Shown here piece after piece: positions 34,981 to 45,582 of a stretch of 64,000 nucleotides of DNA (the first letter of the stretch is position 1; every line of letters begins with the position of its first letter). Origin of the DNA: Streptomyces antarcticus. GTDB taxonomy: Bacteria; Actinomycetota; Actinomycetes; Streptomycetales; Streptomycetaceae. The notes under the pieces were generated by a model. The model was not told where the DNA came from, ran no database searches, and saw nothing but the letters and a program-made list of their open reading frames with translations. The stretch spans positions 186,001 to 250,000 of the forward strand of contig NZ_JAPNLM010000002.1 in the NCBI RefSeq assembly GCF_026627255.1, read 5' to 3'. A program made the position numbers and the translations under genes.

Positions 34981-37602
34981 CTACGCGAGCGGCAGCGCGT
35001 CCAGCTGGGCCTGGATCCGGACGATGTCCGCCCCGGCCTTGGACAGGCGGCCCTTGATCTTGTCCACGACGTTGTCGGGGGCCTTGGCCAGGAAGGCCTC
35101 GTTCCCGAGCTTCGCCTCCGCCTGCTGCTTCTCCTTCTCGGCGGCGCCGAGGTCCTTGGAGAGCCGCTTGCGCTCGGCCGCGACGTCGATGGTGCCGGAC
35201 AGGTCGAGCGCGACGGTGGCGCCGCCGACCGGGAGCGTCGCGGTGGCGCTGAACTCCTCGCCCTCGGGCTGGAGGCGCAGCAGCTGGCGGATCGCCGGCT
35301 CGTGCGCGGCCAGCGCCGTACCGGCCAGGTCCAGGCGGGCCGGGACCTTCTGGCCCGGCTGGAGCCCCTGGTCGGCGCGGAAGCGGCGGACCTCGGTGAC
35401 GACGGCCTGGAGGTTCTCGATCTCGGCCTCGGCGGCCTCGTCGCGGAAGCCGCTGTCCTTGGGCCAGTCCGCGATGACGAGGGACTCGCCGCCGGTCAGG
35501 GTGGTCCAGAGGGTCTCGGTGACGAACGGGACCACCGGGTGCAGCAGGCGCAGGGTGGTGTCCAGGACCTCGCCGAGGACGCGGCCGGAGACCTCGGCGC
35601 CCTCGCCGCCCGCGAAGAAGGTCGTCTTCGACAGCTCGACGTACCAGTCGAAGACCTCGTCCCACGCGAAGTGGTAGAGGGCCTCGCTGAGCTTGGAGAA
35701 CTGGTAGTCGTCGTAGTAGGCGTCCACCTGCGCGACCGTCTTGTTCAGCCGGGACAGGATCCAGCGGTCGGTCGCCGACAGCTTCTCGGCCGGCGGCAGG
35801 TCGCCCTCGATCGTCGCGCCGTTCATCAGCGCGAAGCGCGTGGCGTTCCAGATCTTGTTGGCGAAGTTGCGGGAGGCCTGGACCCAGTCCTCGCCGATCG
35901 GGACGTCGGTGCCGGGGTTGGCGCCCTTGGCCAGGGTGAAGCGGACGGCGTCGGAGCCGTACTTGTCCATCCAGTCCAGCGGGTCGACGACGTTGCCGAA
36001 GGACTTCGACATCTTCTTGCCGCGCTCGTCGCGGACCAGGCCGGTCAGCGCGATCGTCTTGAAGGGGACCTCGCCGTCCATGGCGTAGAGGCCGAACATC
36101 ATCATCCGGGCGACCCAGAAGAAGATGATGTCGTGGCCGGTGACCAGGACGTCGGTCGAGTAGAACTTCTCCAGGTCCGGGGTCTTCTCCGGCCAGCCCA
36201 GCGTGGAGAACGGCCACAGGCCGGAGGAGAACCAGGTGTCGAGGACGTCGGTGTCCTGCGTCCAGCCCTCACCGGTCGGAATCTCGTCGTCCGGTCCAAC
36301 GCAGACGATCTGACCCTCCGGGCCGTACCAGATCGGGATCCGGTGGCCCCACCACAGCTGGCGCGAGATGCACCAGTCGTTGAGGTTGTCGACCCAGTCG
36401 AAGTACCGCTTCTCCATCTCCTGCGGGTGGATCGTGACGCGGCCGTCGCGGACCGCGTCGCCCGCGGCCTTCGCGAGCGGCTTGACGCCGACCCACCACT
36501 GGAGGGACAGCCGCGGCTCGACCGTGGTGCGGCAGCGCGAGCAGTGCCCGACGGAGTGTTGGTACGGGCGCTTCTCCGCGACGATGCGGCCCTGCTCGCG
36601 CAGGGCGCCGACGATCGCGGACCGCGCCTCGAAGCGGTCCAGGCCGAGGAAGGGGCCGTGGACGGTGATCACGCCGTGCTCGTCCATGACCGTCGTGTTG
36701 GCCAGGCCGTGCCGCTGCCCGATCGCGAAGTCGTTCGGGTCGTGCGCCGGGGTCACCTTGACGGCGCCGGTGCCGAACTCCGGGTCGACGTGCGTGTCGG
36801 CGACGACCGGGATGGTCCGGTCGGTCAGCGGCAGCTTGATCTGCCTGCCGACCAGGTGCGCGTAGCGCTCGTCGTCCGGGTGGACGGCGACGGCGGTGTC
36901 ACCGAGCATCGTCTCGGCGCGGGTCGTGGCGACGACCAGGGTCTCCTCGCCCTCGCCGTACCGGATCGAGACGAGCTCGCCCGCGTCGTCCTGGTACTCC
37001 ACCTCGATGTCGGAGATGGCGGTCAGACAGCGGGGACACCAGTTGATGATGCGCTCGGCCCGGTAGATCAGGCCGTCGTCGTAGAGCTTCTTGAAGATCG
37101 TCTGGACGGCCTTGGACAGGCCCTCGTCCATGGTGAAGCGCTCGCGCGACCAGTCCACGCCGTCGCCGAGGCGCCGCATCTGGCCGAGGATCTTGCCGCC
37201 GTACTCTTCCTTCCACTGCCAGACCCGGTCGACGAACTCCTCGCGGCCCAGGTCGTGGCGGGACTTGCCCTCCTCGGCGAGCTGCTGCTCGACCTTGTTC
37301 TGGGTGGCGATGCCGGCGTGGTCCATGCCGGGCAGCCACAGCGCCTCGTACCCCTGCATCCGCTTGCGGCGGGTCAGGGCGTCCATCAGCGTGTGCTGGA
37401 AGGCGTGCCCCAGGTGCAGGGAGCCGGTGACGTTCGGGGGCGGGATGACGATCGTGTACGGGGGCTTCTCGCTCGCGGGGTCGGCCGTGAAGTACCCACG
37501 CTCCACCCAGCGCTCGTAGAGCTTTCCCTCTACCTCGGCCGGCGCGTACTGGGTCGGCAGTTCGGAGTCGGGGGCGCTGGGTTTCTGCGTGTTCTCGGTC
37601 AC
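34981..37602 (-). CDS. valS: Valyl-tRNA synthetase
   Basis: The 873-residue class I synthetase has the HIGH-type motif GSLHLGHAF (about 60), the editing (CP1) domain at about 190-350 with [19 protein letters not shown], and KMSKS as [13 protein letters not shown] near 530. The anticodon domain and a C-terminal coiled coil (about 805-870) complete it. It charges tRNA-Val and edits threonine. The start is a GTG at 37602. It lies opposite the 318-residue protein gene across a 127-bp divergent promoter region. Confidence 0.98.
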   Translation of the reverse strand: MTENTQKPSAPDSELPTQYAPAEVEGKLYERWVERGYFTADPASEKPPYTIVIPPPNVTGSLHLGHAFQHTLMDALTRRKRMQGYEALWLPGMDHAGIATQNKVEQQLAEEGKSRHDLGREEFVDRVWQWKEEYGGKILGQMRRLGDGVDWSRERFTMDEGLSKAVQTIFKKLYDDGLIYRAERIINWCPRCLTAISDIEVEYQDDAGELVSIRYGEGEETLVVATTRAETMLGDTAVAVHPDDERYAHLVGRQIKLPLTDRTIPVVADTHVDPEFGTGAVKVTPAHDPNDFAIGQRHGLANTTVMDEHGVITVHGPFLGLDRFEARSAIVGALREQGRIVAEKRPYQHSVGHCSRCRTTVEPRLSLQWWVGVKPLAKAAGDAVRDGRVTIHPQEMEKRYFDWVDNLNDWCISRQLWWGHRIPIWYGPEGQIVCVGPDDEIPTGEGWTQDTDVLDTWFSSGLWPFSTLGWPEKTPDLEKFYSTDVLVTGHDIIFFWVARMMMFGLYAMDGEVPFKTIALTGLVRDERGKKMSKSFGNVVDPLDWMDKYGSDAVRFTLAKGANPGTDVPIGEDWVQASRNFANKIWNATRFALMNGATIEGDLPPAEKLSATDRWILSRLNKTVAQVDAYYDDYQFSKLSEALYHFAWDEVFDWYVELSKTTFFAGGEGAEVSGRVLGEVLDTTLRLLHPVVPFVTETLWTTLTGGESLVIADWPKDSGFRDEAAEAEIENLQAVVTEVRRFRADQGLQPGQKVPARLDLAGTALAAHEPAIRQLLRLQPEGEEFSATATLPVGGATVALDLSGTIDVAAERKRLSKDLGAAEKEKQQAEAKLGNEAFLAKAPDNVVDKIKGRLSKAGADIVRIQAQLDALPLA

Positions 37603-37729
37603 GGGGCACAGTTTAGAGCGGTAACAGTCCAGTCATGAAACCGGTATTCCAGGGGCCCGCCGCCCTGCCCGCCCCCGGCTTCCGTCAGGATGTGAGGGAC
37701 GCATAAACAACCTCATTGGGGGACGCGGG

Positions 37730-38686
37730 ATGAGCTACAACCAGCCAGGGCCGTACGGACAGCAGCCGCAGCAGCCCGGTCCGTACGGGCAGCAGCCCCC
37801 GGCCCCCGGCCCCTACGGCCAGGGCGCGCCCCAGCCCGGGTACGGCTACCCGCAGCAGCCGGGCGTCCCCCCGCAGGGCTACCCGCAGCAGCCCGGCTAC
37901 CCGCAGCAGCCCCCGCAGCCCGGTTACGGCTACCCGCAGCAGCCGGGCGTACCGCCGCAGGCCCCGTACGGCGGGATGCCTCCGCAGCAGCCCCCGCAGA
38001 AGTCCAAGGCCCTGGTGATCGTCGCCGCGGTCGTCGCGGTCGCGGTGATCGCGGGAGGCGGCTGGTACTTCCTTGCGGGCGGCGGCTCGGACGGCGCCGT
38101 CGCGGCCGACACCAAGGGCTACAAGCTGGTCGCCCCGGCCTCGGTCGACGACTTCAAGCAGGACCCGAACTACGGGAAGAGCAAGAACGAGTTCACCGAG
38201 ACGGAGAAGAAGGAAGCCGAAGCGGCGGGCATCAAGAACCCGGTCCAGGTGGGCATGAACTACCAGGCCGGCGACCCGAAGAACCCGCTGTCGGCCAAGA
38301 TCCTCAACTTCCAGGGCCTCTACGGCGAGCTCGCCGACCCGGAGAAGAGCGTCGACGGCTACTTCGCCATGGCCAAGGCCAACATCGCCAAGGAGGACAA
38401 GGACACCGAGATCGAGCTCATCGGCAGTCCCCAGGCGATGACCCCGGCCGGCTTCGAGGGCGCCGTGATGAAGTGCCAGAACTTCAAGTTCAAGGCGAAG
38501 AAGGCCACCGCCAAGGGCCCCCAGGAAGCCACCCTCCCCATCTGCATCTGGGGTGACTTCAGCACCCTGAGCGTGGTCACCGCCACGGACGCGGCCTCCG
38601 TGCTCGCCGGCAAGGCGGGCTACACCCTGGAGCAGACCGCGGAACTCACCGCGAAGCTCTACAACACCTCCCGCGTCAAGGTCTGA
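37730..38686 (+). CDS. Membrane-anchored protein with Pro/Gln/Tyr-rich N-terminus
   Basis: The 318-residue protein has three parts. Residues 1-92 are a low-complexity cytoplasmic region of repeated PGYGYPQQPG / GPYGQQP units. Residues 95-117 form one membrane helix (ALVIVAAVVAVAVIAGGGWYF). Residues of about 125-318 are an extracellular domain with two Cys (KCQNF, PICIW) likely to be disulfide-bonded. This is a common Streptomyces surface-protein layout; I recognise no catalytic motif. The N-terminal repeats resemble those that recruit partners at hyphal tips, but that is inference. The start is ATG 37730. A 20-bp palindrome ends the gene. Confidence 0.88.
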   Translation: MSYNQPGPYGQQPQQPGPYGQQPPAPGPYGQGAPQPGYGYPQQPGVPPQGYPQQPGYPQQPPQPGYGYPQQPGVPPQAPYGGMPPQQPPQKSKALVIVAAVVAVAVIAGGGWYFLAGGGSDGAVAADTKGYKLVAPASVDDFKQDPNYGKSKNEFTETEKKEAEAAGIKNPVQVGMNYQAGDPKNPLSAKILNFQGLYGELADPEKSVDGYFAMAKANIAKEDKDTEIELIGSPQAMTPAGFEGAVMKCQNFKFKAKKATAKGPQEATLPICIWGDFSTLSVVTATDAASVLAGKAGYTLEQTAELTAKLYNTSRVKV

Positions 38687-38696
38687 CCCGGCGCAA

Positions 38697-38736
38697 CGCG
38701 AGAGGGGCGCCCCCGGCCGGGGGCGCCCCTCTCGCG
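38697..38736. terminator. Perfect 20-bp palindromic terminator
   Basis: Two perfectly complementary 20-nt arms meeting at GGCC (CGCGAGAGGGGCGCCCCCGG and its complement) lie between the convergent surface-protein gene and clpX. Confidence 0.88.
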
Positions 38737-38765
38737 TACTGCCGTGCGGCCGTAGTGCCGTGCGG

Positions 38766-40052
38766 CTAGGCCGACTTCTCGTGCGGGCCCTGGTCCTTCG
38801 GGACGATCCGCGGGACCAGCGTCGGGTTGACGTTGGAGCGGACCACGTCCGAGGTGATGACCACGCGGGCCACGTCCTTGCGGGACGGGACCTCGTACAT
38901 CACCGACATCAGGACCTCTTCCATGATGGCGCGCAGGCCGCGCGCGCCGGTCTGGCGGAGGATCGCCTGGTCCGCGATGGCTTCCAGCGCCTCGCGCTCG
39001 AAGTCCAGCTCCACGCCGTCGAGTTCGAACAGGCGCTGGTACTGCTTCACCAGCGCGTTGCGCGGCTCGATCAGGATCTGGAGCAGGGCCTCGCGGTCCA
39101 GGTTGTGCACGGAGGTCAGGACGGGGAGGCGGCCGATGAACTCGGGGATCATCCCGAACTTCACCAGGTCCTCCGGCATGACCTCGTGGAACTGGTCGCT
39201 GGCCTCGATCTCGCGCTTCGAGCGGATCGTCGCCCCGAACCCGATGCCCTTGGCTCCCGCACGCGACTCGATGATCTTCTCCAGGCCGGAGAAGGCGCCG
39301 CCCACGATGAAGAGCACGTTCGTGGTGTCGATCTGGATGAACTCCTGGTGCGGGTGCTTGCGGCCGCCCTGCGGCGGGACGGAGGCGGTCGTGCCTTCCA
39401 GGATCTTCAGGAGGGCCTGCTGCACGCCCTCGCCGCTCACATCGCGGGTGATCGACGGGTTCTCGCTCTTGCGGGCGACCTTGTCGATCTCGTCGATGTA
39501 GATGATCCCGGTCTCGGCCTTCTTGACGTCGTAGTCGGCCGCCTGGATCAGCTTGAGCAGGATGTTCTCGACGTCCTCGCCGACGTACCCGGCCTCCGTC
39601 AGCGCCGTCGCGTCGGCGATGGCGAACGGGACGTTCAGCATGCGCGCGAGGGTCTGGGCCAGCAGGGTCTTGCCCGAACCGGTCGGACCCAGCAGCAGGA
39701 TGTTGGACTTCGCGAGCTCGATCGCGTCGTCACGGCCCGTCCCGCCGCCGTTCTCACCGGCCTGGACCCGCTTGTAGTGGTTGTAGACCGCTACGGAGAG
39801 CGCCTTCTTCGCCGGCTCCTGGCCGACGACGTAGCTCTCCAGGAACTCGTAGATCTCACGGGGCTTGGGGAGTTCCTCCCACCGGACCTCGGAGGTCTCC
39901 GCGAGTTCCTCTTCGATGATCTCGTTGCAGAGGTCGATGCACTCGTCGCAGATGTACACACCGGGTCCTGCGATGAGCTTCTTCACCTGCTTCTGGCTCT
40001 TTCCGCAGAACGAGCACTTGAGCAGGTCGCCGCCGTCACCGATGCGTGCCAC
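38766..40052 (-). CDS. clpX: ATP-dependent Clp protease ATPase subunit ClpX
   Basis: The 428-residue AAA+ unfoldase has an N-terminal zinc domain ([11 protein letters not shown] ... CDECIDLC), Walker [16 protein letters not shown], Walker [11 protein letters not shown], the pore-loop region and the ClpP-docking IGF-type loop region near [10 protein letters not shown]. It delivers tagged substrates to ClpP1P2 in the cytosol. The start is a GTG at 40052. It is read last in tig-clpP1-clpP2-clpX, 153 bp after clpP2. Confidence 0.98.
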   Translation of the reverse strand: MARIGDGGDLLKCSFCGKSQKQVKKLIAGPGVYICDECIDLCNEIIEEELAETSEVRWEELPKPREIYEFLESYVVGQEPAKKALSVAVYNHYKRVQAGENGGGTGRDDAIELAKSNILLLGPTGSGKTLLAQTLARMLNVPFAIADATALTEAGYVGEDVENILLKLIQAADYDVKKAETGIIYIDEIDKVARKSENPSITRDVSGEGVQQALLKILEGTTASVPPQGGRKHPHQEFIQIDTTNVLFIVGGAFSGLEKIIESRAGAKGIGFGATIRSKREIEASDQFHEVMPEDLVKFGMIPEFIGRLPVLTSVHNLDREALLQILIEPRNALVKQYQRLFELDGVELDFEREALEAIADQAILRQTGARGLRAIMEEVLMSVMYEVPSRKDVARVVITSDVVRSNVNPTLVPRIVPKDQGPHEKSA

Positions 40053-40205
40053 GAGGTGCTTCCCCTTCGCCTGGGAGACGCCTGGTTCAGCGCTCCTGGT
40101 GCCTCATATCCGACGGTACCTTGCCGGGGGCCCCGTGCGGGGCCCCCTTGACGTGGTTCACATCGCCGAATGCGGCGGCGTGCCCACGCCAACTGGCGGC
40201 AAGGA

Positions 40206-40877
40206 TCAGGCCGAGCTCTTGCGGGTGGAGATGATCTGGTCGATCAGGCCGTACTCCAGCGCGCCCTCGGCCGTGAGGATCTTGTCGCGCTCGATGTCGT
40301 CGCGGATCTTCTCGATCGGCGTCGTCGAGTGCTTGGCCAGCATGGTCTCCAGCTGGTCGCGCATGCGCAGGATCTCGTTGGCCGCGATCTCCAGGTCGGA
40401 GAGCTGCTCGCGCCCGGTGCCGCCGGAGGGCTGGTGGATCAGCACGCGGGCGTTCGGCAGGGCCATGCGCTTGCCGGGGGTGCCGGCGGCGAGCAGGACC
40501 GCGGCGGCGGAGGCAGCCTGGCCCATGCAGACCGTCTGGATGTCCGGCTTCACGAACTGCATGGTGTCGTAGATCGCCGTCAGCGCGGTGAAGGAGCCGC
40601 CGGGGCTGTTGATGTAGATCGAGATGTCGCGGTCCGGGTCCATCGACTCCAGGCACAGCAGCTGCGCCATGACGTCGTTGGCGGAGGCGTCGTCGATCTG
40701 CACGCCGAGGAAGATCACGCGCTCCTCGAAGAGCTTCGCGTACGGGTCGTACTCGCGCACGCCCTGCGAGGTGCGCTCGACGAAGCGCGGGATGACGTAG
40801 CGGTTGTCCACCTGCGGACCGGTGTGGAGGCCGCTCGCGGGAGAGAGGTTGTTCATGTACATCGAGGTGTTCACCAT
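40206..40877 (-). CDS. clpP: ClpP2 protease subunit
   Basis: The serine protease of the ClpP ring carries [10 protein letters not shown] (nucleophilic Ser), LIHQPSGG (His) and an acidic catalytic residue in RDDIERDK. Residues before [23 protein letters not shown] form a variable propeptide. I chose ATG 40877 ([13 protein letters not shown], 223 residues); ATG 40856 (MNNLSP) is equally possible. It is 56 bp after clpP1 and is co-transcribed with it; Actinobacteria need both subunits for an active mixed tetradecamer. Confidence 0.96.
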   Translation of the reverse strand: MVNTSMYMNNLSPASGLHTGPQVDNRYVIPRFVERTSQGVREYDPYAKLFEERVIFLGVQIDDASANDVMAQLLCLESMDPDRDISIYINSPGGSFTALTAIYDTMQFVKPDIQTVCMGQAASAAAVLLAAGTPGKRMALPNARVLIHQPSGGTGREQLSDLEIAANEILRMRDQLETMLAKHSTTPIEKIRDDIERDKILTAEGALEYGLIDQIISTRKSSA

Positions 40878-40933
40878 CCTGGTGGCGTTCTGCGGGCTGT
40901 CTGCTGCCGGGTACTGACGGGTGGTGCCGGGGA

Positions 40934-41551
40934 TCAGGCCCCGGTGCCGCCGCCGCCCGGAACGTTGGACGCGGCCGAGATGATCTCGTCGATGAGGCCG
41001 TACTCCTTGGCCTCCTCGGAGGTGAACCAACGGTCGCGGTCACCGTCGCGGATGATCGCCTCGACAGTCTGGCCCGAGTGGAACGCGGTGATCTCGGCCA
41101 TGCGCTGCTTGGTGCGCAGCAGGTACTGGGCCTGGATCTTGATGTCCGACGCGGTGCCGCCGATGCCGGCCGAACCCTGGTGCATCAGGATGTCGGTGTT
41201 CGGCAGGGCGAAGCGCTTGCCCTTGGCGCCGCCGGTGAGCAGGAACTGCCCCATGGAGGCCGCCATGCCCATACCGATGGTGACGACGTCGTTCGGGATG
41301 TACTGCATGGTGTCGTAGACCGCCATGCCGGCCGTCACCGAGCCGCCGGGGCTGTTGATGTACAGGAAGATGTCCTTCTCCGGCTCGGCGGCCAGGAGGA
41401 GGAGCTGCGCCGTGATCTTGTTCGCGATGTCGTCGTCGACCTGCTGGCCGAGGAAGATGATGCGCTCGCCGAGCAGCCGGTTGTAGACATGGTCGCCGAG
41501 GCCACCGCCGATGGCCGGCTCACCCGCGGCGTAAGGCTTCAGATTCGTCAC
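40934..41551 (-). CDS. clpP: ClpP1 protease subunit
   Basis: This 205-residue ClpP has the catalytic triad in [11 protein letters not shown] (Ser), ILMHQGSAG (His) and RDGDRDRWF (Asp), and the N-terminal [13 protein letters not shown]. It forms the mixed ClpP1P2 ring with the adjacent clpP2 product. The ATG at 41551 is used. The upstream region contains a ClgR-type box (41716-41729), matching the known ClgR control of clpP1P2 in Streptomyces. Confidence 0.98.
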   Translation of the reverse strand: MTNLKPYAAGEPAIGGGLGDHVYNRLLGERIIFLGQQVDDDIANKITAQLLLLAAEPEKDIFLYINSPGGSVTAGMAVYDTMQYIPNDVVTIGMGMAASMGQFLLTGGAKGKRFALPNTDILMHQGSAGIGGTASDIKIQAQYLLRTKQRMAEITAFHSGQTVEAIIRDGDRDRWFTSEEAKEYGLIDEIISAASNVPGGGGTGA

Positions 41552-41715
41552 GTATCCACCTGCTCGTCTCCGACGGCCATGTGCCGTCTCAGCGTTTCGT
41601 TCTCGGGCCCGGCCCGACCGGTGCGGACAAGTCCGCCGGCTCCGGGTACTCCCGTGCCCTCGTATTCATGGACCCTAACGCGCAGGTAGGACAACGCCAT
41701 CCCGCTTCCCGAACT

Positions 41716-41729
41716 GTTCGCTCGGAGCG
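41716..41729 (-). promoter_or_regulatory. ClgR-type operator upstream of clpP1
   Basis: The plus strand reads GTTCGC-tcgga-GCG, the GTTCGC-N5-GCG motif reported for ClgR, the activator of clp and lon genes in Streptomyces. It lies about 165 bp upstream of the clpP1 ATG, downstream of the tig terminator. Confidence 0.7.
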
Positions 41730-41760
41730 CAAGGTGCGGGGCCGTCCCGGAGGCCGTGCA

Positions 41761-41794
41761 GAAGGGCCCGGACGCGACGGCGTCCGGGCCCTTC
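41761..41794 (-). terminator. Terminator after tig
   Basis: A 15-bp perfect stem GAAGGGCCCGGACGC with a GACG loop lies 32 bp after the tig stop. The 274-bp tig-clpP1 gap otherwise holds the clpP1 control region. Confidence 0.88.
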
Positions 41795-41825
41795 AAGCAC
41801 TGCTCAGCGGGCTGCGCCCGGGGTG

Positions 41826-43226
41826 TTACTTGGCCTCTTCGGCCTTGTCCTCGTCGGCGTCGACGGCGGCGGCCGTCTCGGCCTCGGCGACCGCCTGGGC
41901 CTCGTCCTCGTCCTCGTCGTCGGAGAGGTCGATGACCTCGCCCTTCGTGTCGACGACCTTGGCGGACTCGACGACGACCGCGAGCGCCTTGCCGCGGGCG
42001 ACCTCGCCGACCAGCATCGGGACCTGGCCGCCTTCGACGACGGCCTGGGCGAACTGGTCGGGGGACATGCCGGAGGACTGCGCGCGCCGCATGAGGTGCT
42101 CGGTGAGCTCCTCCTGGTTGACGCCCAGCTTCTCCTTGTTGACCAGCGCGTCGAGGACGAACTGGGTCTTGATGCCCTTGACGGCCTGCTCGGAGGTCTC
42201 GGCGTCGAACTCCTCGACCGTCTTGCCCTGGAACTCCAGGTACTTCTCGATGGTCAGACCCATCTGGCCGAGCTGGTGGTGCTCGAGGTTGTGCTTGCGG
42301 GTCTGGACCTCGTCCGCGAGGAGCTTCTCGGGGATCGGCACCTCGACGAGCTCCAGCAGCTTCTCCAGGACGCGCTCCTGGGCCTGCGTGGCCTGGTCGA
42401 ACTGCTTCTGGTTCTCGAGGCGCTTGCGGCTGTCGGCCTTGAGGTCCTCGAGGGTGTCGAACTCGCTCGCCATCTGCGCGAACTCGTCGTCCAGCCCCGG
42501 CAGCTCACGGGCGGAGACCTTGGTGACCTTGACGGTGACCTCGGAGTCCTTGCCCTCGGCGGAGCCGCCCTTCAGCTGGGAGGTGAAGGTGGCCTCGCCA
42601 CCGGCCTCCAGGCCCTTGACGGCCTCGTCGATGCCCTCGAGGAGCTCGCCCGAGCCGATGGTGTAGGACACGTCGGACGCGACGCCGTCCTCCAGCACCT
42701 CGCCGTCGACCTTGGCCTCGAGGTCGAGGGTGACGACGTCGCCGTCCTCGGCAGCGCGCTCGACGTCCTTGGTGGACGCGAAGCGGCCGCGGAGCTGCTC
42801 GACGGCCTTCTCGATGTCCTCGTCGGACACCTCGATGGCGTCGACCTCGACCTCGATGCCGGAGTAGTCCGGGATCTCGATCTCGGGGCGCACGTCGACC
42901 TCGGCGGTGAAGGCCAGCAGTTCGCCGTCCTTCAGCTCCGTGATGTCGACCTCGGGCTGGCCCAGCGGGTTCAGGTCGGCCTCGTTGACCGCCTCGGTGT
43001 AGAACTTCGGGAGGGCGTCGTTGACGGCCTCCTCCAGCACCGCACCGCGGCCGAAGCGCTGGTCGATGACGCGGGCAGGGATCTTGCCCTTGCGGAAGCC
43101 CTTCACCGTAACCTGCTGGTTGATCTTCTTGTACGCCGCGTCGAGGCTGTCCTTGAGCTCCTCGAAGGGCACCTCAACAGTGAGCCGAACCCGAGTCGGG
43201 TTCAGGGTCTCCACGGCGCTCTTCAC
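41826..43226 (-). CDS. tig: Trigger factor (ribosome-associated chaperone and prolyl isomerase)
   Basis: The 466-residue protein has an N-terminal ribosome-binding domain (about 1-120, with the [19 protein letters not shown] signature), an FKBP-type isomerase domain (about 150-245, [15 protein letters not shown]) and a long helical C-terminal chaperone domain (about 250-430). An acidic Asp/Glu-rich tail ends it. It binds nascent chains at the 50S exit tunnel. The ATG at 43226 is used, and it reads towards clpP1. Confidence 0.97.
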   Translation of the reverse strand: MKSAVETLNPTRVRLTVEVPFEELKDSLDAAYKKINQQVTVKGFRKGKIPARVIDQRFGRGAVLEEAVNDALPKFYTEAVNEADLNPLGQPEVDITELKDGELLAFTAEVDVRPEIEIPDYSGIEVEVDAIEVSDEDIEKAVEQLRGRFASTKDVERAAEDGDVVTLDLEAKVDGEVLEDGVASDVSYTIGSGELLEGIDEAVKGLEAGGEATFTSQLKGGSAEGKDSEVTVKVTKVSARELPGLDDEFAQMASEFDTLEDLKADSRKRLENQKQFDQATQAQERVLEKLLELVEVPIPEKLLADEVQTRKHNLEHHQLGQMGLTIEKYLEFQGKTVEEFDAETSEQAVKGIKTQFVLDALVNKEKLGVNQEELTEHLMRRAQSSGMSPDQFAQAVVEGGQVPMLVGEVARGKALAVVVESAKVVDTKGEVIDLSDDEDEDEAQAVAEAETAAAVDADEDKAEEAK

Positions 43227-43412
43227 GGTTCGGTCTCCTTGTGGCTGACTGCTGGGGGTTCTGCCTTCGCGCTGTGATTCAGCGGTTCCGGCGGACTTCG
43301 GCCCGGTACATCAGACACACGGGCACGCAGCTTGCATAGTAACCGCAAGCGGCAATCAGCCCACAACGCGATCTTGTGGCGGCCCTCTGTGGATCTGAGG
43401 AGACGCTGCCGG

Positions 43413-43489
43413 TGGTCGGGGTGGCCGGATTCGAACCGACGACCTTCCGCTCCCAAAGCGGACGCGCTACCAAGCTGCGCCACACCCCG
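43413..43489 (-). tRNA. tRNA-Pro (anticodon UGG)
   Basis: A complete cloverleaf on the minus strand: acceptor CGGGGTG/CACCCCG, anticodon arm CCGCT-TTTGGGA-AGCGG with anticodon TGG, T arm GGTTCGAATCC, discriminator A and an encoded CCA (43413-43415). It is 77 nt with CCA. It diverges from tRNA-Gly 178 bp away. Confidence 0.96.
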
Positions 43490-43667
43490 TCGGTGCGACA
43501 CGTAGGGTACATGCCCGGAGACCCTCCGATGCACGGTATTGCCCAGGCCCACTCCCACACCCCGGCGACGCGCGCCGCCACGGCCGCGTAATGCGGTGTG
43601 CGTTTGCCCGGCGCGACCCGCTAGGATGCTGTCCGTGCCACGGTCCCCGGACCGGTGGGCGCGCGTT

Positions 43668-43738
43668 GCGGGTGTAGCTCAATGGTAGAGCACTAGTCTT
43701 CCAAACTAGCTACGCGGGTTCGATTCCCGTCACCCGCT
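43668..43738 (+). tRNA. tRNA-Gly (anticodon UCC)
   Basis: A complete 71-nt cloverleaf: acceptor GCGGGTG/CACCCGC, anticodon loop CTTCCAA with anticodon TCC, T arm GGGTTCGATTCCC, discriminator T. CCA is not encoded. Its 3' end faces a decayed integrase gene, so it is a candidate past attachment site. Confidence 0.96.
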
Positions 43739-43750
43739 CTGAAGCGAAAA

Positions 43751-43785
43751 GGGCCAGGTCAGAGGACATCTCCTCCGCCTGGCCC
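43751..43785 (+). terminator. Terminator after tRNA-Gly
   Basis: GGGCCAGG pairs with CCTGGCCC, with a second inner pairing AGAGGA/TCCTC-like, 12 bp after the tRNA, followed by TTCGTCG. Confidence 0.75.
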
Positions 43786-43807
43786 TTCGTCGTTCCCGGG
43801 TCTGCGA

Positions 43808-44760
43808 TCAGCTCGCCGTGCCCCCTGCGTGCCTCTTCCGCTGTGGATCTCCTTTCGTGCCCTTCGAGTCCTTCACATCCTTCTTGCCCATGCGTCCCCG
43901 CTCAACGCGTCGGCGATCAGCCGGTCCCGATCGGCACTGGCGGGCCGGCAGATCAGCGCGGCGCGGGCGGTGCTGTGACCATGCGCGTCATCAACTCCCG
44001 CGTGCTGGCACCCGTTGACGCTGCCAGCGTGCTGCCCGCGTGCCGAAGATCATGGAAGTGCAGCCCCTTGAGCCCAGCCTCGCGACACGCCTTGTGCCAC
44101 GGCCGGTTGAAGTGGTTCCGGCGCGGTCGCCCCCTTGGCCCCGATGAAGACGCGCCCGTCGGCGCCGGCCTCGGCGTGCCGCTTCAGCTGTTCGTGGAGG
44201 TCCGGGAGGATCACGCCCGGAATCGAGACGGTCCTTCTGCCCGCGGCACTCTTCGGCGCCTTGATCCGTCGGACGTTCCGGGGTGTGCACGGAGCCGGCG
44301 CCCTTGACCTGGCACGGGTTCCGCCGGATCAGCTCGTCGGACACCGCCGTCCCCAGGACGGCCCGAAGCAGGGCGTAGGACTTGGCGACCGTGGTGGGCC
44401 CGGTGCCGGCGGCGAGCTTGACGGCGCGCCAGCTGCGCACGGGGGGCGGCGAGATCTCCGCCAGGTTGACGGCATCGAGGACCGGCTCCGGGTGGTGCTT
44501 GAGGACCGAGTAGGAGAGCTGCCGCGTAGTGCTGGTCAGCTCGCGCTCTTTGATCCAGGTGGCGGCGTACGGCCCGAAGGCGACCTTTCCGGCGTCCGGG
44601 TCGTGCCAGTCGCCCCGGCGCATCTCGGTCTGCTTGTCGGCGAGCCAGTCGTCCGCGTCCTTCTTCGTTCGGAACATCTCGGACGCCCCGCTCCAGCCCG
44701 GGGCGCCGGTCGCGCGCCACTGGCAGCCAAAGCCGCTCCGCCGACCGCGTGGCCTGCTGA
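43808..44760 (-). pseudogene. Decayed tyrosine recombinase (integrase)
   Basis: Pieces of one phage-type integrase lie in different minus-strand frames. From the 5' side they are an arm-binding piece (GCQWRATGAPGWSG, FRTKKDADDWLADKQTEMR), a core-binding piece (GPYAATWIKERELTSTTRQL ... GTAVSDELIRRNPCQVKGA), then a catalytic piece in a second frame (APKSAAGRRTVSIPGVILP) and the HDLRHAGSTLAASTGAS active-site segment in a third. GHSTARAAL follows after one more shift and the tail (MGKKDVKDSKG) after another. At least four frameshifts make a working protein impossible. The 3' end lies about 70 bp from tRNA-Gly, the usual position for int in actinobacterial integrative elements. No excision genes, replication gene or att repeat remain in view. 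Confidence 0.85.
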
Positions 44761-44962
44761 GACGCCCGGGGTGGTGCGGCGGAGCCGGGTTTGGGTCAAG
44801 AGGCCGTGTAGGCCCTGACCAGGTGGCCTGGCCCCAAAGCGCGCCTCGGGCCGGCGGGGAGGATGGTGGAAGGAGACCCTGAACACCCCTGCCTCCGCCT
44901 CCCCGCCCAGGCACTGCTTGGACGGTGACGTCGGCAGCCGCACCACATCCGGGAGGCACACC

Positions 44963-45154
44963 ATGCGTAAGGTCATTGACTGCAGGGACTACCCCAGCGA
45001 AGCCAAGTGCACGCTGACCATCGCGGGCGAGGAAGAGGAAGTAGTCCGCGCCGCCACCGAGCACTCCGTGTCCGTGCACAGCGAGGCCGACACGCCGGAG
45101 TTCCGCGCGATGCTGCGGACCATGCTGAAGGACGAGGTGCCGCAGCACGCCTGA
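44963..45154 (+). CDS. DUF1059 small protein
   Basis: The 63-residue protein starts at ATG 44963, six bases after GGGAGG (MRKVIDCRDYPSEAKCTLTIAG). DUF1059 proteins are small, Cys-containing and of unknown function. Two Cys (CRDYPSEAKC) and an acidic middle are visible, with no membrane segment. It lies between the integrase relic and the small membrane protein, so it may be either cargo or host; codon use is ordinary. Confidence 0.82.
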   Translation: MRKVIDCRDYPSEAKCTLTIAGEEEEVVRAATEHSVSVHSEADTPEFRAMLRTMLKDEVPQHA

Positions 45155-45223
45155 CATCCAAGGCCAGAGCAGCGTGATACCGCAGCCGTAGAAGTGGCGT
45201 CTTGGCCTGCCCGTGGTGCGTGG

Positions 45224-45418
45224 TCAGAGCTTGATGTTCGCGATCATCGTCGCGAGGGAGTTCAGGAAGCGGTTCACGTCGTCCGCGATCGAGCTGGACG
45301 CCAGGAAGAACCCGAAGAGGGCCGCGACGATGGCGGGTCCCGCCTTGATGTGGTTGCCGCGGATCAGCACCACCAGGATGACCGCCAACAGAACCACCAC
45401 TGACAGCGAAATGGCCAC
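45224..45418 (-). CDS. Small two-helix membrane protein
   Basis: This 64-residue protein has hydrophobic helices at about 3-20 (LSVVVLLAVILVVLI) and 27-45 (AGPAIVAALFGFFLAS) and an amphipathic end (DDVNRFLNSLATMIANI). Proteins of this size and pattern recur in Streptomyces, but their function is unknown. The start is ATG 45418. It has its own gap of 164 bp upstream. Confidence 0.75.
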   Translation of the reverse strand: MAISLSVVVLLAVILVVLIRGNHIKAGPAIVAALFGFFLASSSIADDVNRFLNSLATMIANIKL

Positions 45419-45582
45419 TACTGATCACACCTTCGGTCGTCCCCTGGTCGGCCCGGGGCGCACGCCCCCACGCACCATCCTCCCACCAACGGGCCCCACC
45501 TATCCGTCCCGTGACGAATCACCACTGTTCTGATTCCGTCAACCGTGCGCGCGTTACGCACATTTCGGGCACGGAGCGGTCG

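Noticed and set aside
43991..45157. A continuous 388-residue minus-strand integrase
   Set aside because: Only part of the frame matches an integrase; the start region is antisense to the DUF1059 gene and the catalytic segments are in other frames, so it is a pseudogene.
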